From Amoebophrya sp. A120 (lineage: Eukaryota > Sar > Dinophyceae > Syndiniales > Amoebophryaceae), in NCBI GenBank assembly GCA_905178155.1, contig CAJINV010000002.1:7470743-7534742 (forward strand): 64,000 nucleotides of DNA, given 5' to 3'. Under the pieces are notes generated by a model. It saw nothing but the letters and a program-made list of their open reading frames with translations. It had not been told where the DNA came from and did no database searches. A program made the translations under genes and the position numbers. Of the stretch, positions 11,201-21,700 are shown one piece after another (position 1 is the first letter of the stretch; the number at the start of each line of letters is the position of its first letter).

Positions 11201-14200
11201 GCCGGCCCGCCCGACGCGCGCGCGCAAGTGGGCTCCTGCTGCTGAGCCCTCCAAAGTCAAGGAGGGCACAGGCAGTACAGGGCGTCCGGCGGGCGGGCGG
11301 CACCGGAACAAGCCTGGGACACATTCACTGGGGCAGGCGGACGGCCCCGAGCGCCAGGGGGCTTTGCTTGCCAATCCGGGGCCAGCGTGGGTGCCTGGCT
11401 CCCATCGGTTGCCCCCGGCGGTCCGGCGCGGTGCCCTAGCGGCGCGCGGAGGCGGAGCAAGTCTTTCAGCCAACGGGCGTTACGCTTTCCTGCCGGGCGG
11501 CCAGCCGCCTTCCGCCTTGGAACAAGGCCAGCGGGCTGCACCTGGGAAAGGCGAAACACGGAAGCCATCGAAACGATGGCGGGCCCACGCCCAACGCAAA
11601 ATCGGTGCCCCAGGAAGCAGGAACACACAATGCGCGCATGCTCTTCCCGCGGACTCTCCTAACCAAGAGTGGGAGCGCGCGGTCGGGCCGTCCCGATGCC
11701 CAGGCCGGTGGCCCAAGAAATCCGGCGCCACTTTCGCACGCCCCTTCCCAAGACGGCGCCCCCCACCCTCCACCGCCTCTCTCCAACGCCACAAGAAACA
11801 CAACAGAGCCTCGGGTGGGTTGCCAGAAATCGAGCAGCGCGCGGCGGTTTCTGCTATCGAACAAACAGACATGGTCCCTCCACAAGACCTCCAGGCGCGC
11901 CCGCGAGTAGCTTCACTATGTTTACGAGCGCTGACTAAATTTCATCGAGTTCAATGCTTTAAAGGCCGAAATCGATCAAATTTAGCCAGCACTTTTGTGG
12001 CTAAAGCCAGCGCGCGCGCTGGCTAAAGCCATCAGCCGGGGGGGTTAATTTTTGGCACTATGTACCTCCTTAACCATGATGTCAACGAGGATAAAATCTT
12101 GAAGCTCGTCCTCGCGGTAGAAACTTCGACATGGATCTTGTTATGGCGGGAGCAAAGTGATATTTTTGAAAATGATAAAAATTTCATCGATGGGTCTTGA
12201 GGTATTTGCGCTTACCATATTGAAAAGCAATGCAGGAAGAAAGCTACAAAGGCACGCAGGGTAACTAGCAAGAGAAGGAAGGCGCGGCGAAGCGGCATCA
12301 ATGCGGGGGAAGGACGGCCCGGCCGGTCAATGGCGTGCCTTAGAATGATGCGCGGGCGGGTGATTGGGGGGCGCCGTGATTTGCCTGCCTCAAAGACTAG
12401 TGCAGCAGCCGACCTGCTTGGCCGGGCAGGGATTGCGTTCCGGGTTCAGTCACTGCCCAACAATAAGGGGCCGCCGCTTTGGAATTGCTACGCAAATGAG
12501 GGACATGGGGCGGTGGCGGAGGGCGACGCTTGGCAACGGGTGGGCCAGTCCGCAGGCCGCAACGGTCCAATGAGGTGCGCGTAAGCTACAGCTAGTCCCT
12601 TGCTGGAGGGCCTCAGCCGCAACTAGGCGGGTTGCAACAATGTCGGCGCCGAGACTCCTGCCCGCCGTCCCTAGTAGCTAGGGCCTGCAGAGGACACCGG
12701 CGCCGGCGTTTTTCCTTGTGCCCAGTGCTTCCAGCAAAAGATGAAGCCGCAGCGACCCCTGCCGGGGTATCACTTCGGCGGGCTATGTTCTGCCGCCATA
12801 CAAAGCGGCCACTTCAAAACCCACGACGCGCTGCCCGGCCACGCCTCCGGGAGGCTGGTGCTTATTGGGTTGGGGCCTTCTCCGTTAAGGTGCAGAAACT
12901 CCATCGCAGGCCCCCCCGCCTGCAGCGTGGGCAGGGCTTCTCAGCCCTGTGCCGCCTCCTCCTCTGCTCGCCGTTTCGTCCCTGCTCTTCTCATCTTTTG
13001 CGAGCATTCCAAGCCGGGACTGGGGTGGGGGGATGTCTTGGTCGCAGCGGCAACGCGACCGCTATGGCCCGGCTCCCAAGGGGCCCGGCCTCGCCCAAGG
13101 GGCCAGGGGTTGCGCACTGGTTTTGTGATTTCGGGCTTCGGGCCAGCAATGCCCTTCGCGGCGTGCTTGCCGCGGCCCAATCACAACCCCGGAAACCACT
13201 TAGAGCGCGCAGGGGGGCCGACCCACGAGCCCTATGCAGGTTGTGCAACCTTGGGTGGACGTCGGGCCCCAAGTCCACCCGGACCTTTGGCAAGAACTGG
13301 AAAACCGAGCTTCTAATGGGGGACGCCGGGCACTTCAGGATAAAATCCTGAAGCTCGTCCTCGCGGTAGAAACTTCGACATGGACCTATCCAGGAAAAAA
13401 CACCCATCCCCATCCAATTTGTCATGCAAAACATGTATAAAATCCACTATTTGCCATGCAAAAAATGGATGGGGATGGGTGTTTTTTCCTGGATAGGATC
13501 TTGTTGCGGCCTATGCAGCTGAGAGGGCGAGGAGCAGATGCGCATGCCTAGCTCAATCTCCTCTAGCGGCTCACGAAAACTTGCTCGCCCCTCGTAGCAA
13601 GAGGAACAACCGTCGTCATCTTTAACAGATGAAGGACAGCGCCGTACAAAAAGTAATTTCCCATAACATATGAGTCAAGGAGTGCATACGTAAAAACGAA
13701 CTGAAATTCTTGGTATGGAGGGGCATCTGTAGTGATGTGAGAAGTTTGCCCTCCCGTATTCGTTCGGTTTTCGGGTATGCTGGGAGTAGAAGCGGTAAGT
13801 GAGGTAGATCACCATGCAGATAAGGAAGGTGCGCAGCAGCCACAGACCCTCGATTGCATCCATTCCGACGACGACTTGCGGACCAATCGCCGCTGCCTGT
13901 CCAATGTCCCTCGCAAAGAACACGTCGGGGCTTGGACTTTTGGACGATGCACGTGTGTATCTGTATACTACAACTTCTCGACGGCCGACAAAAAGTAGTG
14001 CTTCTAAACCTCATCTATCAAGCAGATTGCGGAAAAGTTGCCCAACTTGCTCCTCCTGATACCGAGACGCGAATTGGAATTGCAACGGAAATGGTGCATA
14101 GCGTCACGTTTTGCGCAAGTAGATTGAACGTCTGTCAAACTTTGCAGGCTGAATTGTGTTGAAACACCTCCACGAACTACCTCTGTTTATGCATATGCGC

Positions 14201-15848
14201 GAACTAATTACCCTTTCGAGCCGTCCCAGACAGAGTTCTTGCAATCGATACCGAATGGCCAGCATGTCATGTCGCGCGAAGCTGCTGAACGCAAGTCGAT
14301 CCGACAACCGGTCCGGAATGGGCGTGACGTTGGGGATTTGGAAAGGCGGTAGCCCCAGCGCCGTCGTCCTTTGCGCGGCAAGGGAAATTTGCTCGCCCGC
14401 TCCGCTTAATGCGGACGAACCGCCATCATCTGTCGAGCTCCCGGCTTCGTCCCGCTCTCTCCGGTCCAATTTTTCCTCCAGGGCGGAGATCGCCGCATCG
14501 ATATTCCAACTGTCTGGTATACTCTGCAAAAGTTACATCGCACTCGGTCTAGAACTTCATCTTGATACGATCATCCAACACAAATGAAGCTTCTAGCTAC
14601 CAGCATTCTTAGCACTATTACAGGTCATTTTCTCAACTTTCACTTCATCTTTGTGAAGTTTACGAATGCAGCTGCAGCAAGGTGTAGGTGGTCATCGTGG
14701 ACTGGTGCGATGCTTGTGCACTGCGTACCGCTCTTCCTCTTGTCGTCGCCCTGCAGTTGTTTCAACTTCTCGGACCGCAAGTAGCGTCCTTTTCGCGTTT
14801 TGTACACGGTAGTCGTTCCGTCTCCCGCACTGCTCAAGTGTTCAGATGAAGACGCATCGTGCTCAACAGAGGTGCTATCCATTTTGTGGCTGCTCGAATA
14901 GCTGCCCTTTTCCTCGTCCTCAGTCTGCGCCTCCTGTAGTCCCCCCGTAGCATCGAAATGCACAGCTTCGACGTTCCCAGCGACTGCTGCATCTGCAGAC
15001 GAACGCTTGAGCTCCTCGTCTTCGCCGGCTGTTCTGGTTCTGGAGGTCTCAACTGCGCTACTAGAGGACGAGGAGGAAGAGCTGCTAGTTTTTGTAGACC
15101 CAGAGGATCCTGCCGGTTTTTTTTCGCTGTCACCAGAACCTGACTTTGATGAAGACGACGAGCCTCCTCCTTCACCATCTGCTCCGTCGGCTGTCATCTG
15201 TTCTATGAATATGAAACACAAATCCACCGCACAAGTACATCAAAATGCCGAGAAGTACAAACTCAAAGTCTGTGAACTTGAAAGCTGCCCACATTTGTAA
15301 CGCTAAATGTAATATGTGCAGTCTGGGCAAGGACTTGTCATGCGAGAAAGCAACTTGTTTCGTGCAATCAGGGTACGGTAAATTCGCGCCCGGTGGATAT
15401 GTTCATGCTCTCTCTTGAATTTTTCCTTGTCGAAGACCTCGCTACCGATAATCACGTTCTGCGTGTCCAGCAACACGGGGTACTTGGGTCGGTGGTACCG
15501 CAGCCCCGTGCCCCCGCCGGCGAATATCATTCCGCGCGCCAGACCCTTGGACACGACGCAGAGCAGAAACTCTTTTTTCAGCGCCAGCTCGGGCTCGAAC
15601 ACCAGCTCCGGGTGAAATAACGTCATCAGCTGGTTCATCATGGTGGCTTCCGGGCTCATCTCCTTGATTTTGCAGGTCTCCGGCGTGTAGAATCGCTGCC
15701 GGCGGAGTATTGGCTCCCCAGACATGTCGTCCACGTCGATGACCTCGCCCGAAATCTCCACTGGTGCTTTGCTCGCCGTCGTGGCGGCGGGAGATGCGTT
15801 CTGCTTAGTCGCAGGAGCATCAGACGGTGGACTTTTCTTGTTTGCCAT
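1..15848 (-). CDS. Large multi-exon membrane protein, probable multi-domain voltage-gated-type cation channel (3' end beyond left edge)
   Basis: A series of minus-strand exons can be read as one gene. It starts at the ATG at 15846-15848 (MANKKS), and its 3' end lies outside the window. Hydrophobic exons repeat the order: segments resembling S1-S4, an S4-S5 linker and S5, a pore loop, then an S6-like helix followed by an acidic cytosolic stretch. Module I spans about 13923-8340, module II about 7060-4965 and module III about 2236-150. A hydrophobic segment (SLLLHLFASFLAIYVSA) near 130-180 may begin a fourth. The S6-like ends GFLGAVLDVGL, ISFSIYASAFDF and GIFAGILTDGL are similar in character. 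Long acidic or Ser-rich loops (2300-3459, 3700-4650) separate modules II and III. Known family: four-domain Cav/Nav-type channels conduct Ca2+ or Na+ at a membrane. The channel call, the ion selectivity and the joining of all exons into one gene are inference; a related polycystin-like or unknown multi-pass protein is possible. Confidence 0.48.
4658..4964 (+). mobile_element. Introner-like element, family A, copy 1
   Basis: This 307-bp element forms an intron of the channel gene. Its ends are imperfect inverted repeats of about 43 bp (TATGGATGTGTCAG at the left; the right end reads back as TATGGGAGTGTCAG). It is flanked by the 5-bp duplication CGGCG at 4653-4657 and 4965-4969. Removing the element and one duplication joins QLIA to ATEPYD in frame. 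It carries no open frame of its own, so it would be non-autonomous. Confidence 0.88.
5457..5764 (+). mobile_element. Introner-like element, family A, copy 2
   Basis: This 308-bp element is clearly related to the copy at 4658-4964 over its whole length and lies in the same orientation. It is flanked by CAAGG at 5452-5456 and 5765-5769. Precise removal restores CNSLHMGM in the predicted pore loop. No AG lies at the intron's 3' border on the gene strand, so a conventional GT-AG splice cannot give the same frame. Confidence 0.9.
5820..5975 (+). mobile_element. Introner-like element, family B, copy 1
   Basis: This 156-bp element has terminal inverted repeats around TATCCTGTGCAAAAGTATCG and its complement. 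It is flanked by the duplication ACAGG (5815-5819 and 5976-5980). Removal joins GSATL to SSYD in the channel gene's S5-pore region. Internal TTTGTCATGC-like words are shared with families A and C. Confidence 0.82.
7340..7545. repeat. Cluster of ACCGTCAC motifs in a channel-gene intron
   Basis: Between two channel exons, the word aaccgtcac(aa), or close variants (accgtcaaa, aacgtcaaa, ctgtcacga, gtgacaga), occurs about ten times in 200 bp in both orientations. I see no coding sense here. It may be a degenerate short-repeat array or a protein-binding cluster. Confidence 0.6.
7550..8330. other. Non-coding remainder of a long channel intron
   Basis: Mixed-composition DNA between the exon ending near 8340 and the next exon near 6960. 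I see no coding exon, element termini or RNA gene in it beyond the motif cluster on its downstream side. Confidence 0.4.
10762..10822. repeat. Exon fragment repeat, copy 1 (in a channel exon)
   Basis: The segment from ccatgatgtcaacgaggat to gtagaaacttcgac lies inside the coding exon near 10294-10855. It recurs at 12074-12130 and, in shorter form, at 13337-13379. This copy alone has four extra bases (tgaa) after ataaaa, so the reading frame differs between the copies. Confidence 0.85.
11981..12030. repeat. Cluster of GCTGGCTA/TAGCCAGC inverted units
   Basis: Units reading TAGCCAGC, GGCTAAAGCCAGC and GCTGGCTA follow each other. Positions 12005-12024 form a perfect 20-bp palindrome centred on CGCGCGCG. 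This could fold into a cruciform and may mark the end of a mobile sequence. Confidence 0.7.
12074..12142. repeat. Exon fragment repeat, copy 2
   Basis: This is a near-identical copy of 10762-10822 that lacks four bases. It is followed by atggatcttgtt, which copy 3 shares and copy 1 does not. It lies in the intron between two GC-rich blocks. Confidence 0.85.
13337..13384. repeat. Exon fragment repeat, copy 3
   Basis: This copy shares aggataaaat, then gaagctcgtcctcgcggtag through the catgga flank with copy 2. At 13385 it is interrupted by the palindromic family D element; the interrupted word resumes at 13498. Confidence 0.85.
13385..13497. mobile_element. Short palindromic element, family D
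   Basis: This 113-bp element has inverted arms of about 32 bp with no mismatch (beginning CCTATCCAGGAAAAAACACC). The arms enclose a spacer with TTTGTCATGC and TTGCCATGC. It interrupts the word gacatggatcttgtt, which is intact at 12128-12142 in a sister repeat, so the empty site is present in the same window. Confidence 0.85.
14140..15848 (-). other. N-terminal, cytosolic exons of the channel-like gene
   Basis: The exon at 15303-15848 begins MANKKSPPSDAPATKQ and has a folded-looking part (FHPELVFEPELALKKEF) without membrane segments. The exon near 14640-15200 is almost pure Ser/Glu/Asp low complexity. The next exon starts at about 14524, after a clear acceptor (ttttgcag), and reads SIPDSWNIDAAISALEEKL. 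It ends in an Arg-rich stretch before 14140. I recognise no domain. Assignment to the same gene rests on strand, continuity and the lack of another obvious start downstream. These exons could instead be a separate small gene. Confidence 0.4.
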
Positions 15849-18760
15849 TGTTCCTGTCCACGACGCGCTTGTTGATGGTTCCCGGGTCAGCGGGGGAGCG
15901 ATTGCGATTAATCACATTGGAAACTGCCCCCTCTCTATCGGCGCGCGCCTTCTATTTCCTACTTTTATTTGATTCGCAAATGGCTTCCCTTCTGCGCTTC
16001 ACATGAGACCGAAATTTAGAAAAACACATCCTCAATACCAGGCCCATTGAAAACACAAACGTACTTAAGCCGGTCTCGAGGTGCGCGATTCGCTCAAACC
16101 ATTGCCATTGTTCCCGGACTCGCTCGAGGTCTAGCTATAATTGCTTGGGCTTTGGGTTTAGATGATGATGGACAACTGTACTTGTTAATCCGGCGAGCCA
16201 CGAACAATAGCATCCCGAAGGTGGCGTTGCGCCAAGCAAAGGCGCTGAAATACAAGACGAGTACAAGCTTCTTTGATAGCTTGAAGGCACTGAAATACAA
16301 CGATTGACGTTCTTCATCTTCCCCGTAGAACTCTGGTTAATCAACACAACGATAACAACAAGAAATTCAAATTTTTCATTTTTGATTTTGCAAAGAAGCA
16401 CGCATCCTCCTACAGAAGTACTCTCTGTACGTGAAAGATTTCCGCGCAGACGCAGAACTTGTGGTTCTCTTTTGCTTATGCATAACTCATACCTTACAGA
16501 TTAATACAGGAGATGCGCCAAAAGTTACATCAACTACAACAAGAAACAACGCATACACGAGTTGTAGTACTTCCAAAGAGCTTCATCTTTCGGAGAGCCT
16601 GCAAAGCGTTCTGCTTCTGCTGGGTTTCCCATTCTCCTCGTTTTCATAAGCTGCATCTACGTTATCCCCCAAATTCTGGCGAGAAAAAAGTCACCCACCT
16701 CTGTACTTCATTCTGCCTGCATTGAAGCAATCGATAAAACAAAGAGGGAAAGCTATCCAGGTCGCCTGCTGCATCAAACAAAGGACTACCTTTACCTTAC
16801 AAACCAGTGCGCAGAGAAGATAAAGAAGCATGTCACAATAGTAGTTTACGCTTAGTTTTTTTACACGAAAAACGTACTAGAAATACTTAGCGAATTATTC
16901 CTTCATACCCTTACCCGCGGTATGAAAATATTTTTTTGTCTTCAGGTTCAGAGAGATACATATATCACGAAAAAAACAATTTGCTCAGTGGTCTTCAGAG
17001 CCTTGATGTCACGGCCGGCACAGCATCTCCCCTCGATGCGTAGGCGCTTCCGCTTGAGCAATCCGTCTGATGTCGCTTAACGTAATATGAAGCCGAAAGC
17101 TCATGCTGAAACGCGCAAAACGTGCACTTGCGTTTTTTTTTTCTTTTCTCAAAAAAAAACTTTTTGACACAACGACAGCGAATTGCGAAGGAATAAATCA
17201 AGCGAAGCTAATATATCAACATCCTACAGATCTAAGCAGTCAAATGGGAGCATAAAACCGCGCAGTCTCACGGGCGCTGTGCGCGACGATCAGGTTTTCA
17301 GCCGCGCAAGCAAAATTTATTTCATTTCTCCGTATCATGCCAACTTGTTATTATTTCAACTACCGAGATAATCGCGATCATCTGCGGAAAGAGAAAAGAC
17401 AAGGCAAAGATCCGAAGGAAACAAAATGAATCTATCGTCAGAAGTCCTCCTTCTTGACTCGTCAGACTGATACCACTGCAAATTTTTGCGAAGAAGTACT
17501 TATTTCAGTTTTAAATTTAATTTTCTGCTAACTTCATCTCGATTTTCGTATCCTCGGCCGGGTGGTCGGACAGTGGCCCACTCACTCTAGGACTATCGAT
17601 CTCCAGCCAAAAATGAAAAGCTCTTCGAAAAGGAAGAATTGTACAAGTTGATATCAATCTTTACGATTGAAACCAAAATTTTTCATTATTATCAAGCGCA
17701 AAAAGCAGGTAGACGTAAGTATACTACTCAGTTGTAAGTGATGAATCAACAACCAAGAGTGGGCGGAAGAGAAGCAACATATAGAAACTAATCTTTCACT
17801 TGCCGGATTGAAATAGCCCAACTCATTTTTGCAAAAATCTGGAGCGCGATACCAAAATTTGAGAAAGTTTTGCTGCATTCGCGCCAGTGGTTCCGGTCAG
17901 GGTTGATGTGCGACAGTAAGCTAGTAGGTATCCATGCCAGGATGTCTCCTAGGCTGATTAATATTTTCTCAAGTTCTTGAGCGTCTGCAGGAAACTTCCC
18001 CTGCGTTTTGCAAAAAAAAAAAGCGCTTGTGATCGACTTCACCTACCGCATGATCGCAATTTCGATCAAGCAGCGGGCTAGATATCAAGCAGCTACCTCT
18101 TCCTCCTCGTGTTCGAATGTGTTCAGCGCAGCTTCAGCTTCTTCTATTTTCATCTACTTCCTATTTCATCGTGTTCTAATCTTTTTAGAACTTTTGCCGG
18201 CACGCCTATTTCCCCTCGATCCGGCGGTGAACGTTAATGCAAGAACGGAGTTAACAAAGGTTAATTTTAATTGGCTGGAACTGGAAACATTAAAAAAAAC
18301 ATTTCTAACATCGGCAACGTGTAGTGCCTAAGTACTTCAAACAACAATAAGTATTTTTTTGAGGTGCAGCAAACAACTTTTAACATCCGCTAACAAGCAA
18401 ACAATATATACTAAATTCCCAATAAAGATGCTCCGCTCGTCGCCCCCTTGCGGGATCGAAAGAAGAACCAAAATTAGTCACACCGAGAAAAATGCCTCAC
18501 AAAGCCTTGTTCCCGTTGACGGTTAGTTTGACAAGGCTGCACGACTAGCGTGAAGATTTAGACTTATTCCCCTGCAAGCAATGAAATTGCGATTATCGCA
18601 GTCCCTCTTGGGATATACTTACATCAAAGAGCGTGACAGTTGGCAGGTGAGATGCAGTTCCTGCTCTTTTTTCCCTCGAGTTGCAACAGTATTTTTGCGT
18701 CAACTACATGATGTTGATAAAGAAATCTACATGTAAGATCTTCAGTCCGAAACGTCTAAA
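15849..18760. other. AT-rich intergenic stretch
   Basis: This lies upstream of the channel-like gene and downstream of the CCCH gene's last supported exons. It is AT-rich with only short frames. One minus-strand frame at 17788-18010 (TQGKFPADAQELEKILISLG) looks mildly protein-like and could be an exon. I see no RNA gene. It may hold the CCCH gene's 3' end and the channel promoter. Confidence 0.4.
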
Positions 18761-18769
18761 AGCAAATAT

Positions 18770-21700
18770 TTACACTAGTGACTTGACTCTACGCACGTGG
18801 GTCGCCACGACCGGCTGAACTCCTTCGTTTGCAGCTTGGGAGGTTGTAGTAACCACCACAGCTGCACCGCCTTCGCCCGCAACTATATCGTAAAGAAGAT
18901 CATCATCATCAAAGCCCGTTCCTCTTCTTGCTCTTGTGGAAAATGAAAATGCATGCCAAGGAAGTTTCTTCTCCATCACTCGATTTGAATAGTTACGCAT
19001 GCAGGACTTGGTGGCCCTCGTAGACTTGATCTGCGTGCAGGATTTGTTAAAGCGCCCGCGTGCAAAGGTAGCAAGTGGATCTAGATAAGTTTATTAGAAC
19101 CGCCCACATGAGCATGACCTGCGATCTTTTGGTAAAGTGCTTCGAACGGCAAAGATGAGAGCTTTTCTTTCGGGTATGAATCTTGATTGTGAGCTCCCCC
19201 ATCTTCTGTGCCTCTTTTCCGGCCAGCCATATGATCAGTGCCTGTAGTTTCCGCAAGCTCTCCTGCGGTGCCCAAAAAGTCTGCGCCCAGCCCGGGGGAG
19301 TCGGATATCGAGTGCAGAAAATTCGCTGGTGCTGCACATAGGCTATATATAACATCATGACATGCAGCTGGCTGTTGTGCAAGAATTCATCTATCACTCG
19401 CACGAGCAACCTGATCCAACTCGTTTATTTTTCCCACATCAAACTGAAAGCTATACGCGTTAAGATATGCATATGCAGGCTTGGGCTTCGGAAAACACGG
19501 TTCCGCCGCCGCCCTTGCCTGCCCGCCTCTTGCTGCATGATGCAAAAGGAAAAGGCACGACTCGTCTAAAAATTCTTCCGATAATGTTGATGAGTCACTA
19601 CAACAGGAGCTCGACTCGTGGTGCTGCAGCAGCGTAATTTTTCTCACTCTGATACTGAAGTAGTTTTTCCTTGGCTCGGGAATTTCCAGAAAAGTGTTTT
19701 TAACATTTACCGCCCACATGTTATGACTGTTTCCGACCGTGATGTTGCTCATGTTGCTTGCGGGAAAGTAGGGCACAGTGGCGCCTGGTTCGTCCTCTCG
19801 TTCCGGGTCCCAGCCATCCTCGTCGGGAGACTCGTTCTCTTCTTCATCCTGATTTTTCAGGTTTAGTTTTTGCTCCGTGTATCAAGATCCACCTCTGCGA
19901 TGTGCTACAGTTCAACTTTGGGTACTTAGGCCATGCAAATTTATCATGTGGAGGTGGTCTCAAAAGCACATAAGTAAGTAGCAAATATCAGTCGAAGAAC
20001 GTCGCACAATGTCCGATGTACCAATTCTGGAAACTCGGGGGTGAGGCTCGTGGGTCGTATCCAGCAAAAAAGCGCTCAGCTTGTTGAAAAATCGAGACTG
20101 ACTATGTACCAATAGATCATAAAGTCGACTCGTCAATGCACACAACTGTCAGTGAAAATTATGTGCTTGTCAGGCTGCGCGATGCAACTGGAACAGCTTA
20201 CTTCTACTTCCTTGCAAGAACTACGAGAGATTTTCCTGCCACAGCGCTTCTCGGCTGGATACCGTCGGGCTGGCAAGCGGCCGGATCTGGCGACATTAAC
20301 CGGTTCACAACGTACTCACCTGGACGATTTCGCGGATTCAAGACTGACTCAATGGAAGCAACGTTCATCGTATCATCAAACCGCTGCGATTCAACGCGCC
20401 TCTGATGGTGCGTGCAGAAAAGCAGGGCGCACCAACGTTATGCTCCCCGTAGATCGAGCTACAACATCAAGATTAAATGCCTAATCAACAACGATCGAAA
20501 CAAGGGAAATGTCATCTCCTGCGGACCTGATAGATTTCTTTGGTAGCTAGTCCGACTTGTACTTCATCAGTCTCAAATCATACCAGCATTCGACTGCATC
20601 CCCTGGCTTTGGAGGCCCATGCCTCCTGTTGTGGAAATTGTTTCCGTCGTTGGATTAGCGCTGCCACAGGGTGCGATCCCTTGTCTGCTCTGGGACTGTT
20701 CTCGGTCAAACGAAAAACCTCCCCCGCCATCAGCACCGCCTGCGCTTGGAAGTACCATTTGCATCGGCAGCGGCGTGTGGGAACTGGTGGGGAAGAGAGG
20801 TTGATGCCATGGAAAAAACCATTTGGCGCCGCTTTTGGACAACGTCAAAGTCAATGTAGTTCAACAACGAATGCAAAAATTACAATCCCGATCCGTCTAC
20901 CGATACCGTTTCAGTTGTACTTGTATTCGGTTTTTTCTTGAATAATGAAAATTTGGCACAAGAACAAGTCGTGCTGCTTCATCAGGTAAATGATGTGCAT
21001 CACGATCACTACCTACCTGCATTTTTTGATTGCGCGAACAAGTAGGCGTCAAGTTTCTTTCATGGATACTGTAGCGGAGGTTGTGATTGGGACGGTGTCG
21101 TGGTTTGAATTGGGAATGTACCTGGACAGGATTGGATAAGGATATGGATGCAGCAGCAAAAAACACCTCGCGACACATCAGAAGCTGCACTGTGTGACTA
21201 CTACTCTCTCAGATGGACATGACCTTACCAGCGAATCCCCCGGTGCACACTATCCAAGTGAAGAGGCAAAGGGTGAAGCAAGAAATGTCGAGAAATGGGC
21301 ACGCACTGCCACTGCCAGCACTGGACATTTTCACATATTACGCCTGACAAAACCACGACAGACACTATGTTGATGGCTTCATCTCCTTAAACGTCAATTT
21401 CATGTAGATTCAACATCATTTCCTTGCCACCTTGCCTCAACCTTTTTCCCATGGGTAGTCGTCGCGCCGGTCAGCCCCAGCAGGTGCGCTGTTTCCAAAG
21501 GTCTCAGCGGTGCGATTGGCGTAGGACAGATTAAGGGCGCGCCCCCTGTTGTGAGTGAGAAAGTACTACTAATCAGTTTCAGCACTAAAAATACATCACT
21601 AACGAAGTGTTACGCCTTCTGGTTGTTTCTCTATGCGAGCAATTTTGGCTCTGTTGCTTTGCCTTGTCAGGTCGACCTTCAATCATGGCTGAGCTATGCT

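Larger units (their letters stand above)
10900..13330. other. GC-rich intronic insert, two blocks with no recognisable gene
   Basis: The blocks at about 10960-11930 and 12290-13330 are far richer in G+C than the surrounding exons. They give overlapping open frames in several phases, as expected from stop-poor GC-rich DNA rather than from real genes. I recognise no protein. An AT-richer bridge (11930-12290) holds hairpins and exon fragment copy 2. The blocks are bounded by the exon-fragment repeats, which suggests insertion or segmental duplication into this intron. Confidence 0.6.
8340..13923 (-). other. Channel module I exons
   Basis: The exon at 13675-13923 carries a membrane helix (LWLLRTFLICMVIYLTYRF). 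The exon at about 10294-10855 has an acidic linker (ESESEEEYDTEEE), then FVIAFQLIYLLLYLYFYVY. A short exon near 10050-10175 reads TYTQVNLFLKYSIDTYLLEY. The exon at about 9060-9780 starts FRIWDFATLTLFSCLLIL, which has the W-x-x-D pattern typical of S3. It continues with several helices, then a probable S4-S5 linker and S5 (KIYFIIFLSALLLQGCIGLW). The exon at about 8400-8740 holds the end of the pore loop and an S6-like helix (GFFAVLFFCACYLHAGCYAG) followed by acidic DDSDDDDDG. The 2.7-kb intron 10860-13650 contains GC-rich foreign-looking DNA. Confidence 0.42.

Noticed and set aside
10900-13330. Several long overlapping frames of 80-240 codons on both strands
   Set aside because: They occur in all phases in very GC-rich DNA, give Arg/Ala/Gly/Pro-rich text without motifs, and lack start context. 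They look like stop-poor composition, not genes.
17590-17620. ccagccaaaaatg resembling the reverse complement of the dinoflagellate spliced leader
   Set aside because: Only about ten bases fit and the conserved ends do not; a similar partial match at 38747 is equally weak.
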